49,916 bases of DNA from Christensenellaceae bacterium (GTDB taxonomy: Bacteria > Bacillota > Clostridia > Christensenellales > DTU072), in assembly GCA_031259965.1 (NCBI GenBank), contig JAIRKT010000010.1, positions 1 through 49,916 on the forward strand. The letters are read 5' to 3'. A program made the position numbers and the translations under genes. The notes beneath the pieces are model-generated. The model was not told the origin of the DNA. It saw only the letters and a program-made list of their open reading frames with translations, and did not search any database. This document shows, one piece after another, positions 26,321 to 35,908 of the stretch. Positions within the stretch are counted from its first letter, which is position 1. Every line of letters begins with the position of its first letter.

Positions 26321-28255
26321 ATGAAAATTAAACTAAGAGAAAATATTATAGAATTTCAAGACGACATGACTTTACTAGCCATTGCTAAAAGCATAAGTGA
26401 TAGTTTTGCTAAAACCGTTATAGCGGCCAAAGTAGATGGCACACTAATGGATCTAAATACTAAATTAAAAAAGGACGCCGAAGTAGAGTTCATAACATTT
26501 AAAACAGAAGAAGGCAGGCGTATATACAGGCATAGTGCGGCACATATACTAGCTCAGGCAGTAAAACGCATCTTCCCAACTGTAAGGGTTGCAATTGGTC
26601 CTGCTATAGAAAATGGGTTTTATTATGATTTTGATTTTAGAACTAATATAACGCAGGATGATCTAGTCACAATTGAAAAAGAGATGATTAAAATAATTAA
26701 AGAGGATATTCCAATTATTAGAGAGCCCAAATCACGAAAAGAGGCATTGAAATTTTTCTTTGATTATCAAGAATCATACAAAATAGAACTTATAAATGAA
26801 TTACCAGCCGATGCACAAATAACTGTGTATAGGCAGGGTGATTTTGTGGATTTATGCAAGGGACCACATGTGCCAAGCACAGGTTATATAAAGGCTGTGA
26901 AATTAACCTCTTTAACAGGTGCTTACTGGCGAGGCGATGAGCAAAACAAAATGCTTACGAGAATATATGGTACAGCATTTGATAAAAAAACCGACCTGGA
27001 AGCATACCTACTCCAATTAGCAGAAGCAAAGATGAGAGATCATAACAAGCTTGGCAGAGAATTAGGTTATTTTATGACTGATGAATGCATAGGTCAGGGA
27101 TTACCATTACTCATGCCAAAGGGTGCTAAACTTTTTAAAATTCTGAACCGTTTTATAGAAGATGAAGAAGAAAAACGTGGATATCTTTTAACTAAAACTC
27201 CTTTTATGGCAAAGAGCAAGTTGTACAAGATGTCTGGTCATTGGGAACATTATAAAGATGGGATGTTTATAATTGGCGATCCAGAAAAAGACGCAGAAGT
27301 ATTTGCACTTAGACCAATGACATGTCCATTTCAATACACCATATATAATAACGGACTTAAGTCGTACAGAGATCTACCAATTAGATATGGCGAGACCTCA
27401 TCTCTCTTTAGAAACGAGTCAAGTGGCGAAATGCATGGACTTATAAGAGTTAGACAATTTACGATAAGTGAAGGTCACATAATTTGCATGCCCTCACAGC
27501 TCGAATCCGAGTTTAAGGGTTGTTTAGATTTGGCGCAATATGTGCTTAATTGTTTGGGGCTCTTAGAAGATGTATCATTTAGATTTTCTAGATGGGATGA
27601 AAAAGACAATGCAAAATATATTAATGATCCTGTTGCATGGGAATATGCAGAAGGCGAAATGAAAAAGATACTAGATAATATAGGCCTAAAATACACAGAG
27701 AGTATAGGAGACGCAGCTTTTTATGGTCCAAAACTAGATATTCAAATAAAAAATGTTCATGGCAAGGAAGACACACTTATTACTATACAGATAGATATGT
27801 TTTTATCTGAAAGATTTGATATGTCCTATATTGATGAGAACGGAGATAAAATCAGACCATACATTATTCATAGAACTTCCCTTGGTTGTTATGAGAGGAC
27901 TATGGCTTTGCTCATCGAAAAGTATAAAGGTGCTATGCCTTTGTGGTTTGCACCAGATCAAATTCTGGTAATGAGTTTAACAGATAGGACTGCTGACTAT
28001 GTAGCTGCGATAGCAGAAATTCTTCGAAAATCAGGATTTAGAGTCAAAACCGATACAAGAAATGAGAAGATAGGATATAAGATTAGAGAAGGCCAAATTG
28101 AAAAAATACCATACATGTTAATTTTAGGCGACAAGGAAAAGAATGATAATATGCTCTCTGTTAGATCACGGTCAAGTGGGGATCTGGGAACAATGACACT
28201 AGAGGAGTTTGTTACAAAACTGAATAAAGAAATAGATGAAAAGGTATGTAAATAA
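26321..28255 (+). CDS. thrS: Threonyl-tRNA synthetase
   Basis: This class II synthetase charges tRNA-Thr. The 644-residue protein shows the full bacterial layout: TGS domain (1-60), editing domain with 'HSAAHILAQAVK' (the HxxxH metal site near residue 72), and catalytic core from about 240 with motif 2 'RPMTCPFQYTIYN' and 'YGETSSLFRNESSGEMHGLIRVRQF'. 'RPYIIHRTSLGCYERTMALLIE' forms motif 3. The C-terminal anticodon-binding domain starts near 545 ('LVMSLTDRTADYVAAIAEILRKSGF'). The initiation region AGAGAGAAAAAGATG is purine-rich rather than a canonical AGGAGG. It is monocistronic in appearance, with its own strong promoter. Confidence 0.98.
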   Translation: MKIKLRENIIEFQDDMTLLAIAKSISDSFAKTVIAAKVDGTLMDLNTKLKKDAEVEFITFKTEEGRRIYRHSAAHILAQAVKRIFPTVRVAIGPAIENGFYYDFDFRTNITQDDLVTIEKEMIKIIKEDIPIIREPKSRKEALKFFFDYQESYKIELINELPADAQITVYRQGDFVDLCKGPHVPSTGYIKAVKLTSLTGAYWRGDEQNKMLTRIYGTAFDKKTDLEAYLLQLAEAKMRDHNKLGRELGYFMTDECIGQGLPLLMPKGAKLFKILNRFIEDEEEKRGYLLTKTPFMAKSKLYKMSGHWEHYKDGMFIIGDPEKDAEVFALRPMTCPFQYTIYNNGLKSYRDLPIRYGETSSLFRNESSGEMHGLIRVRQFTISEGHIICMPSQLESEFKGCLDLAQYVLNCLGLLEDVSFRFSRWDEKDNAKYINDPVAWEYAEGEMKKILDNIGLKYTESIGDAAFYGPKLDIQIKNVHGKEDTLITIQIDMFLSERFDMSYIDENGDKIRPYIIHRTSLGCYERTMALLIEKYKGAMPLWFAPDQILVMSLTDRTADYVAAIAEILRKSGFRVKTDTRNEKIGYKIREGQIEKIPYMLILGDKEKNDNMLSVRSRSSGDLGTMTLEEFVTKLNKEIDEKVCK

Positions 28256-28266
28256 TAAATTTTACA

Positions 28267-28485
28267 TTAAAACTTTTCTAAACTAACAGACACACATGAT
28301 TTTTTGTCAATATAGGCTGCACAGATCACATGGGTTCTGGTATTTGAAATCTTTACACGTGCACAAAACTCTACTATAGTGAGGAATCTAAAATCAATGA
28401 TGGCGACATTTTTAAGGCAGGCATCCTTATTTCTACGATAGTTTAAAACCTGCCATGCTACAACAGGTGTCTTATTAACACACAT
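28267..28485 (-). CDS. Possible small hypothetical protein (72 aa)
   Basis: A free-standing ORF in a 635-base gap, not antisense to a gene. Its composition is balanced and protein-like ('LKNVAIIDFRFLTIVEFCARVK', 'THVICAAYIDKKSCVSVSL'), with alternating hydrophobic strands, and the segment is GC-richer than its flanks. There is no Shine-Dalgarno or clear promoter, and I recognise no family. A structured RNA is an alternative: GGCAGG/CCTGCC could close a loop inside it. Confidence 0.35.
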   Translation of the reverse strand: MCVNKTPVVAWQVLNYRRNKDACLKNVAIIDFRFLTIVEFCARVKISNTRTHVICAAYIDKKSCVSVSLEKF

Positions 28486-28890
28486 AACAATATTTTTTAA
28501 CGTACACTATTTGAAAACCCATATTGTAAAATGTATGGTACGCAAAATAGTAAATTTACAGGTTAAAATGCTGTTCTATGTTTTGTGTAAAAAAAATAGT
28601 GATTTGGTGTAGATGCGGATTGTGATGAAGACTAATAAAATTTAAAAAACTCCAACGAAAAGGTTATAGCAAAATTAACTTTTAGTTTAATAAAAATCCT
28701 ATTTTGAAATTTCTTACATTTTGAAAAAAGGCAATAACTATTGCATTTTTTTACATAATGTTATATAATATTTAAGTGCTGATTTTAAAATTGCTATAAC
28801 TCTATTTTTAAGTTGCATAAGACTTTTAAAATTCTAGATATGTTACTTAATGAGCAGTTTTAAAAATACAGATGCATATACTGGGTAAAC
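28486..28890. other. Non-coding gap before the small membrane protein gene
   Basis: About 400 AT-rich bases. Apart from the promoter at 28741-28769, which would give a leader of roughly 115 bases, I see nothing specific. Confidence 0.5.
28741..28769 (+). promoter_or_regulatory. Promoter of the 214-aa membrane protein gene
   Basis: TTGCAT and TATAAT are separated by 17 bases. Confidence 0.7.
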
Positions 28891-29535
28891 ATGCGAAATT
28901 TTGCTGAACAGGCACGAATTGTTAAGACTATTATTTATTTATTAGTTTCGTGGGCATTATGTGCCGCGATACTTCTTGTCGTTTATTTACCACTATTGTT
29001 ACCTGATCTGGAATTAACCGGAAAAATTCTAGAAGTAGAAATACTCGCGAAAATTTCAGAGAGATTCACTAGCGATATGTTTATGAAAATAGGTTTCGGA
29101 GCAGTCGTTGGAGTGATATTATTTGCATTGCCAATTATAGTTTTAGTGTTAGTTTTAAAAAAGAAGTTTGCGCCAAGTCCTTTTCCAGATGGCATAGATA
29201 AACGCAAATTTAAATTAAAGGATCACTACATTTTAGATCAACTCTTGGATTTTTTCTTTAGTGGTGGTTTGACTCTTGCAAGGGGTTATGATGCCGAAGA
29301 AGTGTTTACCGCTAATGGTGTTCATTTTGCTTCAATACGTTTTAAAAAAGGCTCTATTTATGTATTAATTGATCATGAATATGTCAAATCTGGGCAGCGC
29401 CCCGATCGGAGTGGATATATACCCATAGATCAAGTTGCAAATATTCAATCGGCTAAGGACAAGATCTATGCTGCATACTTGTCTTGTTTTAAACAAAAAC
29501 CTCAAAATCCAAAACCACGCACAGCATCGCGATAA
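28891..29535 (+). CDS. Membrane protein of unknown function, two TM segments
   Basis: The 214-residue protein has two hydrophobic helices (residues about 12-37 and 66-90) linked by a short external loop, then a soluble C-terminal domain of about 115 residues. That domain begins after 'LKKKFAPSPFPDGIDKRKFK' and is presumably cytoplasmic by the positive-inside rule. 'VFTANGVHFASIRFKKGSIYVLIDHEYVKSG' has the look of a small beta-rich domain, but I do not recognise the family. The tail is basic. Only a weak GGG precedes the ATG. It lies 98 bases before the large surface-protein gene in the same direction. Confidence 0.7.
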   Translation: MRNFAEQARIVKTIIYLLVSWALCAAILLVVYLPLLLPDLELTGKILEVEILAKISERFTSDMFMKIGFGAVVGVILFALPIIVLVLVLKKKFAPSPFPDGIDKRKFKLKDHYILDQLLDFFFSGGLTLARGYDAEEVFTANGVHFASIRFKKGSIYVLIDHEYVKSGQRPDRSGYIPIDQVANIQSAKDKIYAAYLSCFKQKPQNPKPRTASR

Positions 29536-29571
29536 GTGCTAATAAATCACATAATCTAATTAAAAATGGTT

Positions 29572-29605
29572 AAGCGCGATCAGATTTTAATAAATCCCCG
29601 CGCTT
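29572..29605 (+). promoter_or_regulatory. Two-tier hairpin between the membrane protein and surface protein genes
   Basis: AAGCGCG pairs with CGCGCTT, and inside it GATTT pairs with AAATC. It is GC-rich for this genome and followed by TAATAAC, not a U-tract. It may slow or process the transcript between the two genes. Confidence 0.5.
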
Positions 29606-29633
29606 TAATAACAGTCAGAAGGTTCATTTATTA

Positions 29634-32126
29634 ATGAGAAACCAATTTAAGTCATCTAGTGTCTTTCGTTCGCAGGACGCGGATCCTCAATGCGAGACCA
29701 AACCATATAAATACCAAAACCAATATTTTAATGCTAAAACTGAAATAAAAAATAGTACTAAAAACTTTATTAGTATTCTTTTAATTTTGTTTGCAACTCT
29801 TTTGCTCTTAGGTTTTTGTTTAATCGCATTATATGCACCAGATAATTCTTTAACTGAAGTTACAATCAAGGTAGAGAATAATACATGTAAAATACGCTTT
29901 AATGATTTAACTAGTGTGGGGGATGCGGAAGAGAGTGGTGATTTTTCTAATTTAAAAGGAACAGATATTTTTTCTATAATATCAAGGCCAGCGATGTTTG
30001 CGACATTCAATGTTAAAACAGAAGACGAAAATGTTGCAATATATAAAAATGGCATTTTATATGGTTTAAGAATTGGTGCAACTCAAGCCATAGTCCTTGC
30101 AAACGATGGCAGAGAGGTTGGTACATTTAACATAGAAGTTACAGATGAAAAGGGGCGTCTCTATTATGATGTTACCTTTTTGGATGCCAAAGGAGAGGGG
30201 AGTAATGTGGTATACAAAATATTGTCAGGTAAAACACTAAAAGAATCTGAACTGCTACTGCCACTGCTGCCAACCAAACCTGGATATAATGCCACAGAGT
30301 GGCAGCTAAACAATGTTAAATTTGATCTAAATGTTGTCATTAAGGACGATCATGTAATTAAACCAGTGTGGAGTGAAACCTCGGTAATATTAACATCCTC
30401 AAGCATAGAGCTAAATGGAACGTATGGCAGTTGGTTTGAATCTGATCTCAAAGAATATGTGAATGACAAACATGACAAAAACAGATTCATATTTACTATT
30501 GATAATACCGAAAAATTACCTGACGAGCTAAATTGGTCTCAAGATGGTTTATTGCAGGGTAGCCCTGTCACCTTAAACATTGACAATGGGACTAATTTGC
30601 CTTTTGTGTTTTTAGTTAAAATAACTGATAGTGCAAACATGAACACAAACACGCTAGAAGTTCGTTTTCTAGTAGAAAAGCGTACAATTTCCGCAATATT
30701 TATTGAAGGAGATAGTCTAGTATATAATGGTGACGATCAGACAATAGATGCAGCTCTTGTAGGGGTTGCAGATGCAGATTTAGAGGCCGTCGCTCCTTTA
30801 ATTGGATACAGCAAATCGGGGATTTCACCACCTACTAATTCGGTTTTACATGCTGGAACTTATGTTGCAACTATAAATGGTTTGATGGGTACTAAAAGCG
30901 ATTATTACACCCTAAAGGATGTCGTTACAAAAACTTTTAGTGTGGCACCTACACAAGCGACGTTAGTTTTTACTAACATCCACGGTGAACAAATATCATC
31001 GTTTGAAACTCAATACATTGGTGGATTTGTAGATGTATATGGAAAGGTTGTGAATCTATATCCAGGTGACGAATGTGAAGTAATAATGTCATATTCAGAT
31101 ATGCCGGTAGAAGTAGGTGTTTATACTGCACATATCGAATCAATAACTAATCCTAACTACTATATTGAAAATAATAACCAAAGTTGTACAATTACTATAA
31201 TCAGAGCAAATTTAAATATTGAATGTGATAATTTTCAGATTTCGTATGGCACGTCACGTCAGGGCATTTATTATACATTTTATCTTGACTATTATAGTCC
31301 TCTAGAAACACCAGAAATGATTAATGTGTTAAATCAGTACGTAATAAATGAGGCATTAGACGAATGTGGAGAATACTATTGGACACTAGATCCTAACATC
31401 GAAAAAGAGCAAACAGAGGGAGTATTTAGAAATTTCACAATAAAATCCATAAAGCCTGGTCTTTTTACTGTAGTGCGGCGCTCTGTTACAATAAGAAGTT
31501 TAGAAGGAATGTCCTTCAAAAAAGAGTATGATGGGAATGCTTTTCTTTATCCCTTATCTCTTGAGGCGACATACGATGTGCAAACCGATGAAAAAGATGA
31601 AAATGGGATTTTGATAACAGAGACAGAAATTGGTTTTCATATTATTATTATTATTGGAGGAGAGGAAAACCCACAGATAAATGTAGGTGTGTACAAAGAT
31701 TATGAATTATATGTTGAGGGTGAAAAAACTTTTCTAAACAATTATATTTTTTCTTTACCTGTATGGTATACTATCGAAATTCAAAAGCGCATTATATCTC
31801 AAAATTCGCACCTAGTAGGTGTTGAAGTTCGCAGTAAAACCCTAGCCGAACTCGGACAAATTTTTTCTAGTGAAGCATTGTTGTATCTGAATGATCCAGC
31901 TGTTGATAATTTGGCTATTGACGTTGTAAACTATGACGCAAGATTTAATTTTGATGGATATAGTTCAGAAAATTTACCAGAAGTTGGCCAATATGAAGTA
32001 AGAATCAGATTAGTGCTGAGTGAAGCAGACAGCAAAAATTTTGAATTTAAGTTTTTGGTGGAAATTGGCGAAGATGAAATAGAATACACAGAATACTTTA
32101 CAGCATATGGATATGTTACAGAATAA
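29634..32126 (+). CDS. Large N-terminally anchored surface protein with Ig-like, InlB-B and MBG-like domains
   Basis: The 830-residue protein has a 42-residue polar N terminus and one hydrophobic segment (about 43-67, 'FISILLILFATLLLLGFCLI'), then an extracellular region. Near 110-155 is a Big_2-like Ig fold ('NVAIYKNGILYGLRIGATQAIVLAND'). At 176-248 is an InlB B-repeat/Flg_new-like domain ('YDVTFLDAKGEGS'...'NVVIKDDHVIKPVW'). From about 350 come MBG-like modules ('AIFIEGDSLVYNGDDQTIDAAL', 'YVATINGL', 'YKDYELYVEG'). No LPXTG or C-terminal membrane segment is present, so it is held only by the N-terminal helix. This domain set is common in Firmicutes adhesins. It converges on the ABC permease gene. 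Confidence 0.8.
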   Translation: MRNQFKSSSVFRSQDADPQCETKPYKYQNQYFNAKTEIKNSTKNFISILLILFATLLLLGFCLIALYAPDNSLTEVTIKVENNTCKIRFNDLTSVGDAEESGDFSNLKGTDIFSIISRPAMFATFNVKTEDENVAIYKNGILYGLRIGATQAIVLANDGREVGTFNIEVTDEKGRLYYDVTFLDAKGEGSNVVYKILSGKTLKESELLLPLLPTKPGYNATEWQLNNVKFDLNVVIKDDHVIKPVWSETSVILTSSSIELNGTYGSWFESDLKEYVNDKHDKNRFIFTIDNTEKLPDELNWSQDGLLQGSPVTLNIDNGTNLPFVFLVKITDSANMNTNTLEVRFLVEKRTISAIFIEGDSLVYNGDDQTIDAALVGVADADLEAVAPLIGYSKSGISPPTNSVLHAGTYVATINGLMGTKSDYYTLKDVVTKTFSVAPTQATLVFTNIHGEQISSFETQYIGGFVDVYGKVVNLYPGDECEVIMSYSDMPVEVGVYTAHIESITNPNYYIENNNQSCTITIIRANLNIECDNFQISYGTSRQGIYYTFYLDYYSPLETPEMINVLNQYVINEALDECGEYYWTLDPNIEKEQTEGVFRNFTIKSIKPGLFTVVRRSVTIRSLEGMSFKKEYDGNAFLYPLSLEATYDVQTDEKDENGILITETEIGFHIIIIIGGEENPQINVGVYKDYELYVEGEKTFLNNYIFSLPVWYTIEIQKRIISQNSHLVGVEVRSKTLAELGQIFSSEALLYLNDPAVDNLAIDVVNYDARFNFDGYSSENLPEVGQYEVRIRLVLSEADSKNFEFKFLVEIGEDEIEYTEYFTAYGYVTE

Positions 32127-32145
32127 CAAGATCAAGCAACACTTA

Positions 32146-32168
32146 ACTAATTAAATTTTTTAGTTTTT
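32146..32168 (+). terminator. Weak possible bidirectional terminator
   Basis: ACTAA/TTAGT with T-tracts on either strand lies between the convergent surface-protein and permease genes. The stem is short and AT-only. Confidence 0.3.
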
Positions 32169-33920
32169 ACTAAAGTTTTTTATTATTGATATGGGGGAAC
32201 GAAAATAGAGGTTTATTAATGGTAAAGAAGCTGCTATTATTACCGATAAAATCGTAAATCCAAGTATGATGCCTTGTGCTGCGGGATTAATAGAAAAAAA
32301 GACTAAATCCGAGTTTATCCTGTTGACAAAGGTCAAATTAATTTCTCGCATTGTTATAAAACTTAATGGAATTGATAATACATAGGAAATAATTGATGTC
32401 AAAAAAATCTGTAAACCGAATATTAATGAAATATTTCCATTACTTGCACCCATAGTTTTTAGTACGCCAATTTTATAATTATTCTTTTTAATTGTTAAAA
32501 TTGCAAACAGGAACATTGCTGAAAAGCTGACGCAGATGATTATTGCTTCTACTATCCGCGAAAAATCTTTAACATCATTTAAATAATAATCGGCATCTCT
32601 TATAAGCAACCCATATGAGGTATAGTCAGTATATCCTTCATAATAATAGTAGGGGTTCTCTGAATAAAATGAGTCAGAATGCGTGATAAATTCGAAATTT
32701 TTTAAAGTGGCTCTGTTTGCTTTCCAATCAGTGCCTAGTGATAAATAAATTTGTCTGAATTCTCCATTGCTCATATAAAAATCATCTTCGTTTGGTGTAT
32801 AGCAATATAACACAGGCTCAGTTAAACCCTCAACAACAACACCTAGAATTCTATGAGAAAAACCTATAAGATAACTACGTTCAATACTTGTATCATAAAA
32901 ACAATCGAGTCCAGAAACAAAATAATTTTCCAAAAAAAGCAGCGCTATCTCTTCATTAACATTTTCAAGGGCTGTACGCATTAAATAAGCGACTGTTGAC
33001 ATGTTAACAAACACACCTCGTTCCTGTTCGTAGTTTTCGACTGTCGACAAAAATTTGGTGTTTTCAAGATTAACATACTTTGCCTTTTTAATGTTTGTGT
33101 TTGTAGTTGTCTGGGTTGAATTATTAACAAAATAGCATTTAAATAATGAGTCATATTGATTTTCTTTGGCTACAAGTTCAACGAATTCAGGGTAGCAGAA
33201 AATCACCTGCAAACTTGTCAGATAAGTTTCTTCAAATTGGTGTGAGTTTCTGTCTTTGTCTATATAAGAATATCTTGTATAGTCACTTTTTAATATACCA
33301 CTAACATTCAACACAAGGCCTGTGTCTTGATCAATTAGTTTCGCACCAACTATGCTTGTCATATCACCATTGAAGAGTTTGTAATAAAGCAAGTTGTTTG
33401 CCATATAATCGTATATTAAAATTTCATTTGTTTTTTGTGGTTTTTGCCCATATAACAATTGAAGATGAAAACTTGAAAAATCATCTACAGCTATCATTTC
33501 TCTAAAACCGCGAGCATAAAATTGAAAGGCTGTTTGATCGGTATAAATAAAATCAGATGTAAAATCATGCAAATTTTTTTCGAAGAAAAAGGAAGGATAA
33601 TATGTTGCTTTGTCTGTAGCGATGCTTTTTAATTTTGCTATATCGGCCATATTTGCTTTTTCGTAAAAGACAACAGGCCCATTTTCAATATACTTTTCAT
33701 TAGTGTACGGATCAACTTCTTCACGTGGATAATCGATGTATTTTGCGAGCTGCAGGACGTAATGATTGTTTGATTTAAGTGTGTTTATAAAAGCATCTTC
33801 TTTGTTGTACTGCAATAAGGACAAGAACACCACAGATAGAGCTATTGTTGCGGCAAACAAGAAAATAATAACTAAATTACTTAACAACCCTTTAATATAA
33901 ATATCCTTTACTAATAGCAT
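32160..33920 (-). CDS. FtsX/MacB-like ABC transporter permease
   Basis: A 586-residue permease with one N-terminal helix (about 12-34), a large extracytoplasmic domain (about 35-460) and three C-terminal helices in the FtsX core ('IVEAIIICVSFSAMFLFAILTI', 'ISLIFGLQIFLTSIISYVLSIPL', 'IILGFTILSVIIAASLPLINLYF'). This 4-TM layout belongs to type VII ABC systems (MacB, LolCDE, BceAB-like), which move or extract molecules at the outer face rather than import them. 'IGVLKTMGASNGNISLIFGLQ' is the conserved coupling region. Its start overlaps the ATPase gene by 29 bases. The substrate could be a peptide or a product of the neighbouring peptidase; this is inference. Confidence 0.85.
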   Translation of the reverse strand: MLLVKDIYIKGLLSNLVIIFLFAATIALSVVFLSLLQYNKEDAFINTLKSNNHYVLQLAKYIDYPREEVDPYTNEKYIENGPVVFYEKANMADIAKLKSIATDKATYYPSFFFEKNLHDFTSDFIYTDQTAFQFYARGFREMIAVDDFSSFHLQLLYGQKPQKTNEILIYDYMANNLLYYKLFNGDMTSIVGAKLIDQDTGLVLNVSGILKSDYTRYSYIDKDRNSHQFEETYLTSLQVIFCYPEFVELVAKENQYDSLFKCYFVNNSTQTTTNTNIKKAKYVNLENTKFLSTVENYEQERGVFVNMSTVAYLMRTALENVNEEIALLFLENYFVSGLDCFYDTSIERSYLIGFSHRILGVVVEGLTEPVLYCYTPNEDDFYMSNGEFRQIYLSLGTDWKANRATLKNFEFITHSDSFYSENPYYYYEGYTDYTSYGLLIRDADYYLNDVKDFSRIVEAIIICVSFSAMFLFAILTIKKNNYKIGVLKTMGASNGNISLIFGLQIFLTSIISYVLSIPLSFITMREINLTFVNRINSDLVFFSINPAAQGIILGFTILSVIIAASLPLINLYFRSPISIIKNFSKN

Positions 33921-34688
33921 AGTGTCTGAATGATATTCGAGTTTTTCGTTTTTTTGTTCCCATAATAGATAGTTTATTGCTTATGCAAGGTTGGGAGTCA
34001 TTGTTGTTTAGCAATTCATCACTTATAATAATCCCATCATTCAATGTGATAATTCTATCTGCAAAATCGCGAGCAAAATCCTTGTCATGAGAAACAACTA
34101 TTACTAAACGCATCTTTGCAACTTCTTTGAATATTTCGTAAATTTCATTTGATGCTTTACTATCAAGATTTGCAGTTGGTTCATCACAAAGAATAATCTT
34201 ACTATCTTTTGCTATAGCACGCGCTATTGCTATCCGTTGTTGTTGTCCACCACTCAAAGAATTTATCATGCGATTAGCTAGGCCATCCATCCTTACAAAT
34301 TTTAATGCCTCCATGGAACGACTGGTGGTATCCGCCTTTATTTTGCCCTGCAAGCGACAGGCTAACCCTATATTTTCTAAAACCGAATAATCTTTCAACA
34401 AATTGAAATCTTGAAAAATCAAACTTATGAAGGAACTTCTATAAAAATTAAAATCTTTTACTTTGAAATCTGTTAATAAATCACCATTAATGCTGATATC
34501 TCCAGAAGTTGGCTTGTCAATCCCCGCTATAAGATTCAAAAACGTTGTTTTCCAGAGGCACTTTTCCCAACAATACTTACTAAACCACGCTCAGGAAAAC
34601 TAAGTGTTACCCCATTAAGTGCCTGAACTGTGTTACCGGTTTTTTTGTTAATAATGTATTCCTTTCGCAGATTTGTTAATGCTATCAT
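33892..34688 (-). CDS. MacB/LolD-type ABC ATPase, frameshifted in the Walker A motif
   Basis: The ORF track shows only the last 215 residues beginning at an internal TTG. Upstream, from ATG 34688 (AAAGG six bases before it), a second frame encodes 'MIALTNLRKEYIINKKTG' through 'LVSIVGKSASGK', then runs into a stop. One extra A in the AAAA at 34548-34551 would restore 'GKSASGKTTFLNLIAGIDKPTSG', a perfect P-loop, giving about 265 residues. The downstream part has 'LSGGQQQRIAIARA' (signature), 'IILCDEPTANLD' (Walker B) and 'VVSHD' (H-loop). It may be a recent pseudogene, a sequencing indel, or expressed by -1 slippage. It pairs with the FtsX permease it overlaps. Confidence 0.85.
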
Positions 34689-34755
34689 AGATCGCCTTTA
34701 TATAAAGATATGAGAATTAGTCCTTGTTATGAAACTGTAGGAGATACAGATTTTT

Positions 34756-35408
34756 TTATTCACCATATTGCCACTCTACATTATATCTGTCAAACTCTGA
34801 ATAATCATCCAATTCATACTTGGTAGCAGGATGTGGGGAGATCATGACTGTCCAACCTGCCATTTCTGTCGCTTCAATGTGACATAAGCCAAAGGTATGG
34901 CCTAATTCATGCAACGCTGTATGTTTTTTATATTGTAAATTCTTAGAATCTAGAGCACTCTTAACATAAGTTATTGTAGATCCACTTATTACTCCTGTGG
35001 TTGCGCTAAAACGTGTGGTGTTATATGCATTCGTTCCATCGCTGTAAGTGCTAACTATGGAATACTTAAATGAACTATTTGACGCTGTTGTAGTGGTTAT
35101 TGTTATTGTTGATGTTAAAGTGTTGGCCTTAGCTATGGCATATTCCGAAATAGTTTTATAACTTCCAGCTACAGATGAAGGGATATAATAACTTATCGTT
35201 CCATATGGCAGATGTCTTATTGCACCGCTTTGAGTTTTGTTATAAGCCTTGGCCTCCCCATAGTCCTTAACCGCCTGCCTTTTTCGCGCTTCCGTCGGAT
35301 TGCATGCAGATAAGATCATCGCAAGAAGCAAAACACATAATATGATAGTTAAGAAAGTTGCTGTTTTTTTGTGCAGTTTGCATGTTTTGTAGTCACATTA
35401 TCAGTCAT
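34756..35408 (-). CDS. Zinc metallopeptidase lipoprotein (metzincin-like), frameshifted in signal region
   Basis: The mature part contains 'HTALHELGHTFGLCH', a full HExxHxxGxxH metzincin zinc site, and later a Met in 'WTVMISP' that may be the Met-turn, so it is probably an exported M10-like peptidase. The track starts at TTG 35331 inside the signal peptide. A better start is ATG 35408 (AAGGA nine bases upstream), reading 'MTDNVTTKHANCTKK'. One more A in the A7 tract at 35364-35370 would continue into 'TATFLTIILCVLLAMILSAC', a complete lipoprotein signal with lipobox. The in-frame A_AAA_AAA heptamer could also allow -1 slippage. It is first in the set with the ATPase and permease. A secreted protease paired with an exporter-like ABC suggests peptide processing. 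Confidence 0.8.
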
Positions 35409-35445
35409 TACTATTATTCCTTAGCGCAGGTCGCCACCCATAATA

Positions 35446-35498
35446 CCCAAGTTTGACACTTGTTTTGAGAATTGTTTAATTATAGTACCCAGATTTTT
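35446..35498. repeat. 53-bp dispersed repeat, copy B
   Basis: It matches 22587-22639 at 48 of 53 positions. On the minus strand it lies about 40 bases upstream of the metallopeptidase start and contains TACTATAATTA, so it could provide that gene's promoter. Confidence 0.75.
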
Positions 35499-35852
35499 TG
35501 GAAGTTTTTAAATTTTTATGTAAACTCTTAAATAAGTCAAAGATTTTGATTTTTTTGAAACAAGATTCTTAGAAAATTTTCGTGTTTATAACTTTTATTA
35601 GGGAATTATAAATGCCTTCTAAAATTCCATTTGCATTGAAAAAAAAGATTTCTAAAATTTCAATAGCTTTATTATATAGTTTCTTTCGCAGGTTGTCAAC
35701 ACCTAAATCTGTTTATATCCAATATATCCAAATTTGCGTGTATTTCCATCCACGAGTTGTAAAAACTGTTGTTTTTTGGTAGTTTTAATATTAATTCTGC
35801 ATATTCAATGTGACTTTTTTGATTATTGCCAAACAACCGATGGTTTTTTTGC

Positions 35853-35908
35853 ATGACAAGGTATGAGATATTCATATCGCATCCACTCGAATGGTTTAAC
35901 CTTGTCAT
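35853..35908. repeat. 10-bp perfect inverted repeat with 36-base loop
   Basis: ATGACAAGGT at 35853 is the exact inverse of ACCTTGTCAT ending at 35908. There is no gene context. Confidence 0.6.

Noticed and set aside
35696-35908. 70-codon minus-strand ORF in the gap before infC
   Set aside because: It has no ribosome binding site or promoter, no recognised family, and its start lies inside an inverted-repeat arm. It may be a remnant, but I cannot support it as a gene.
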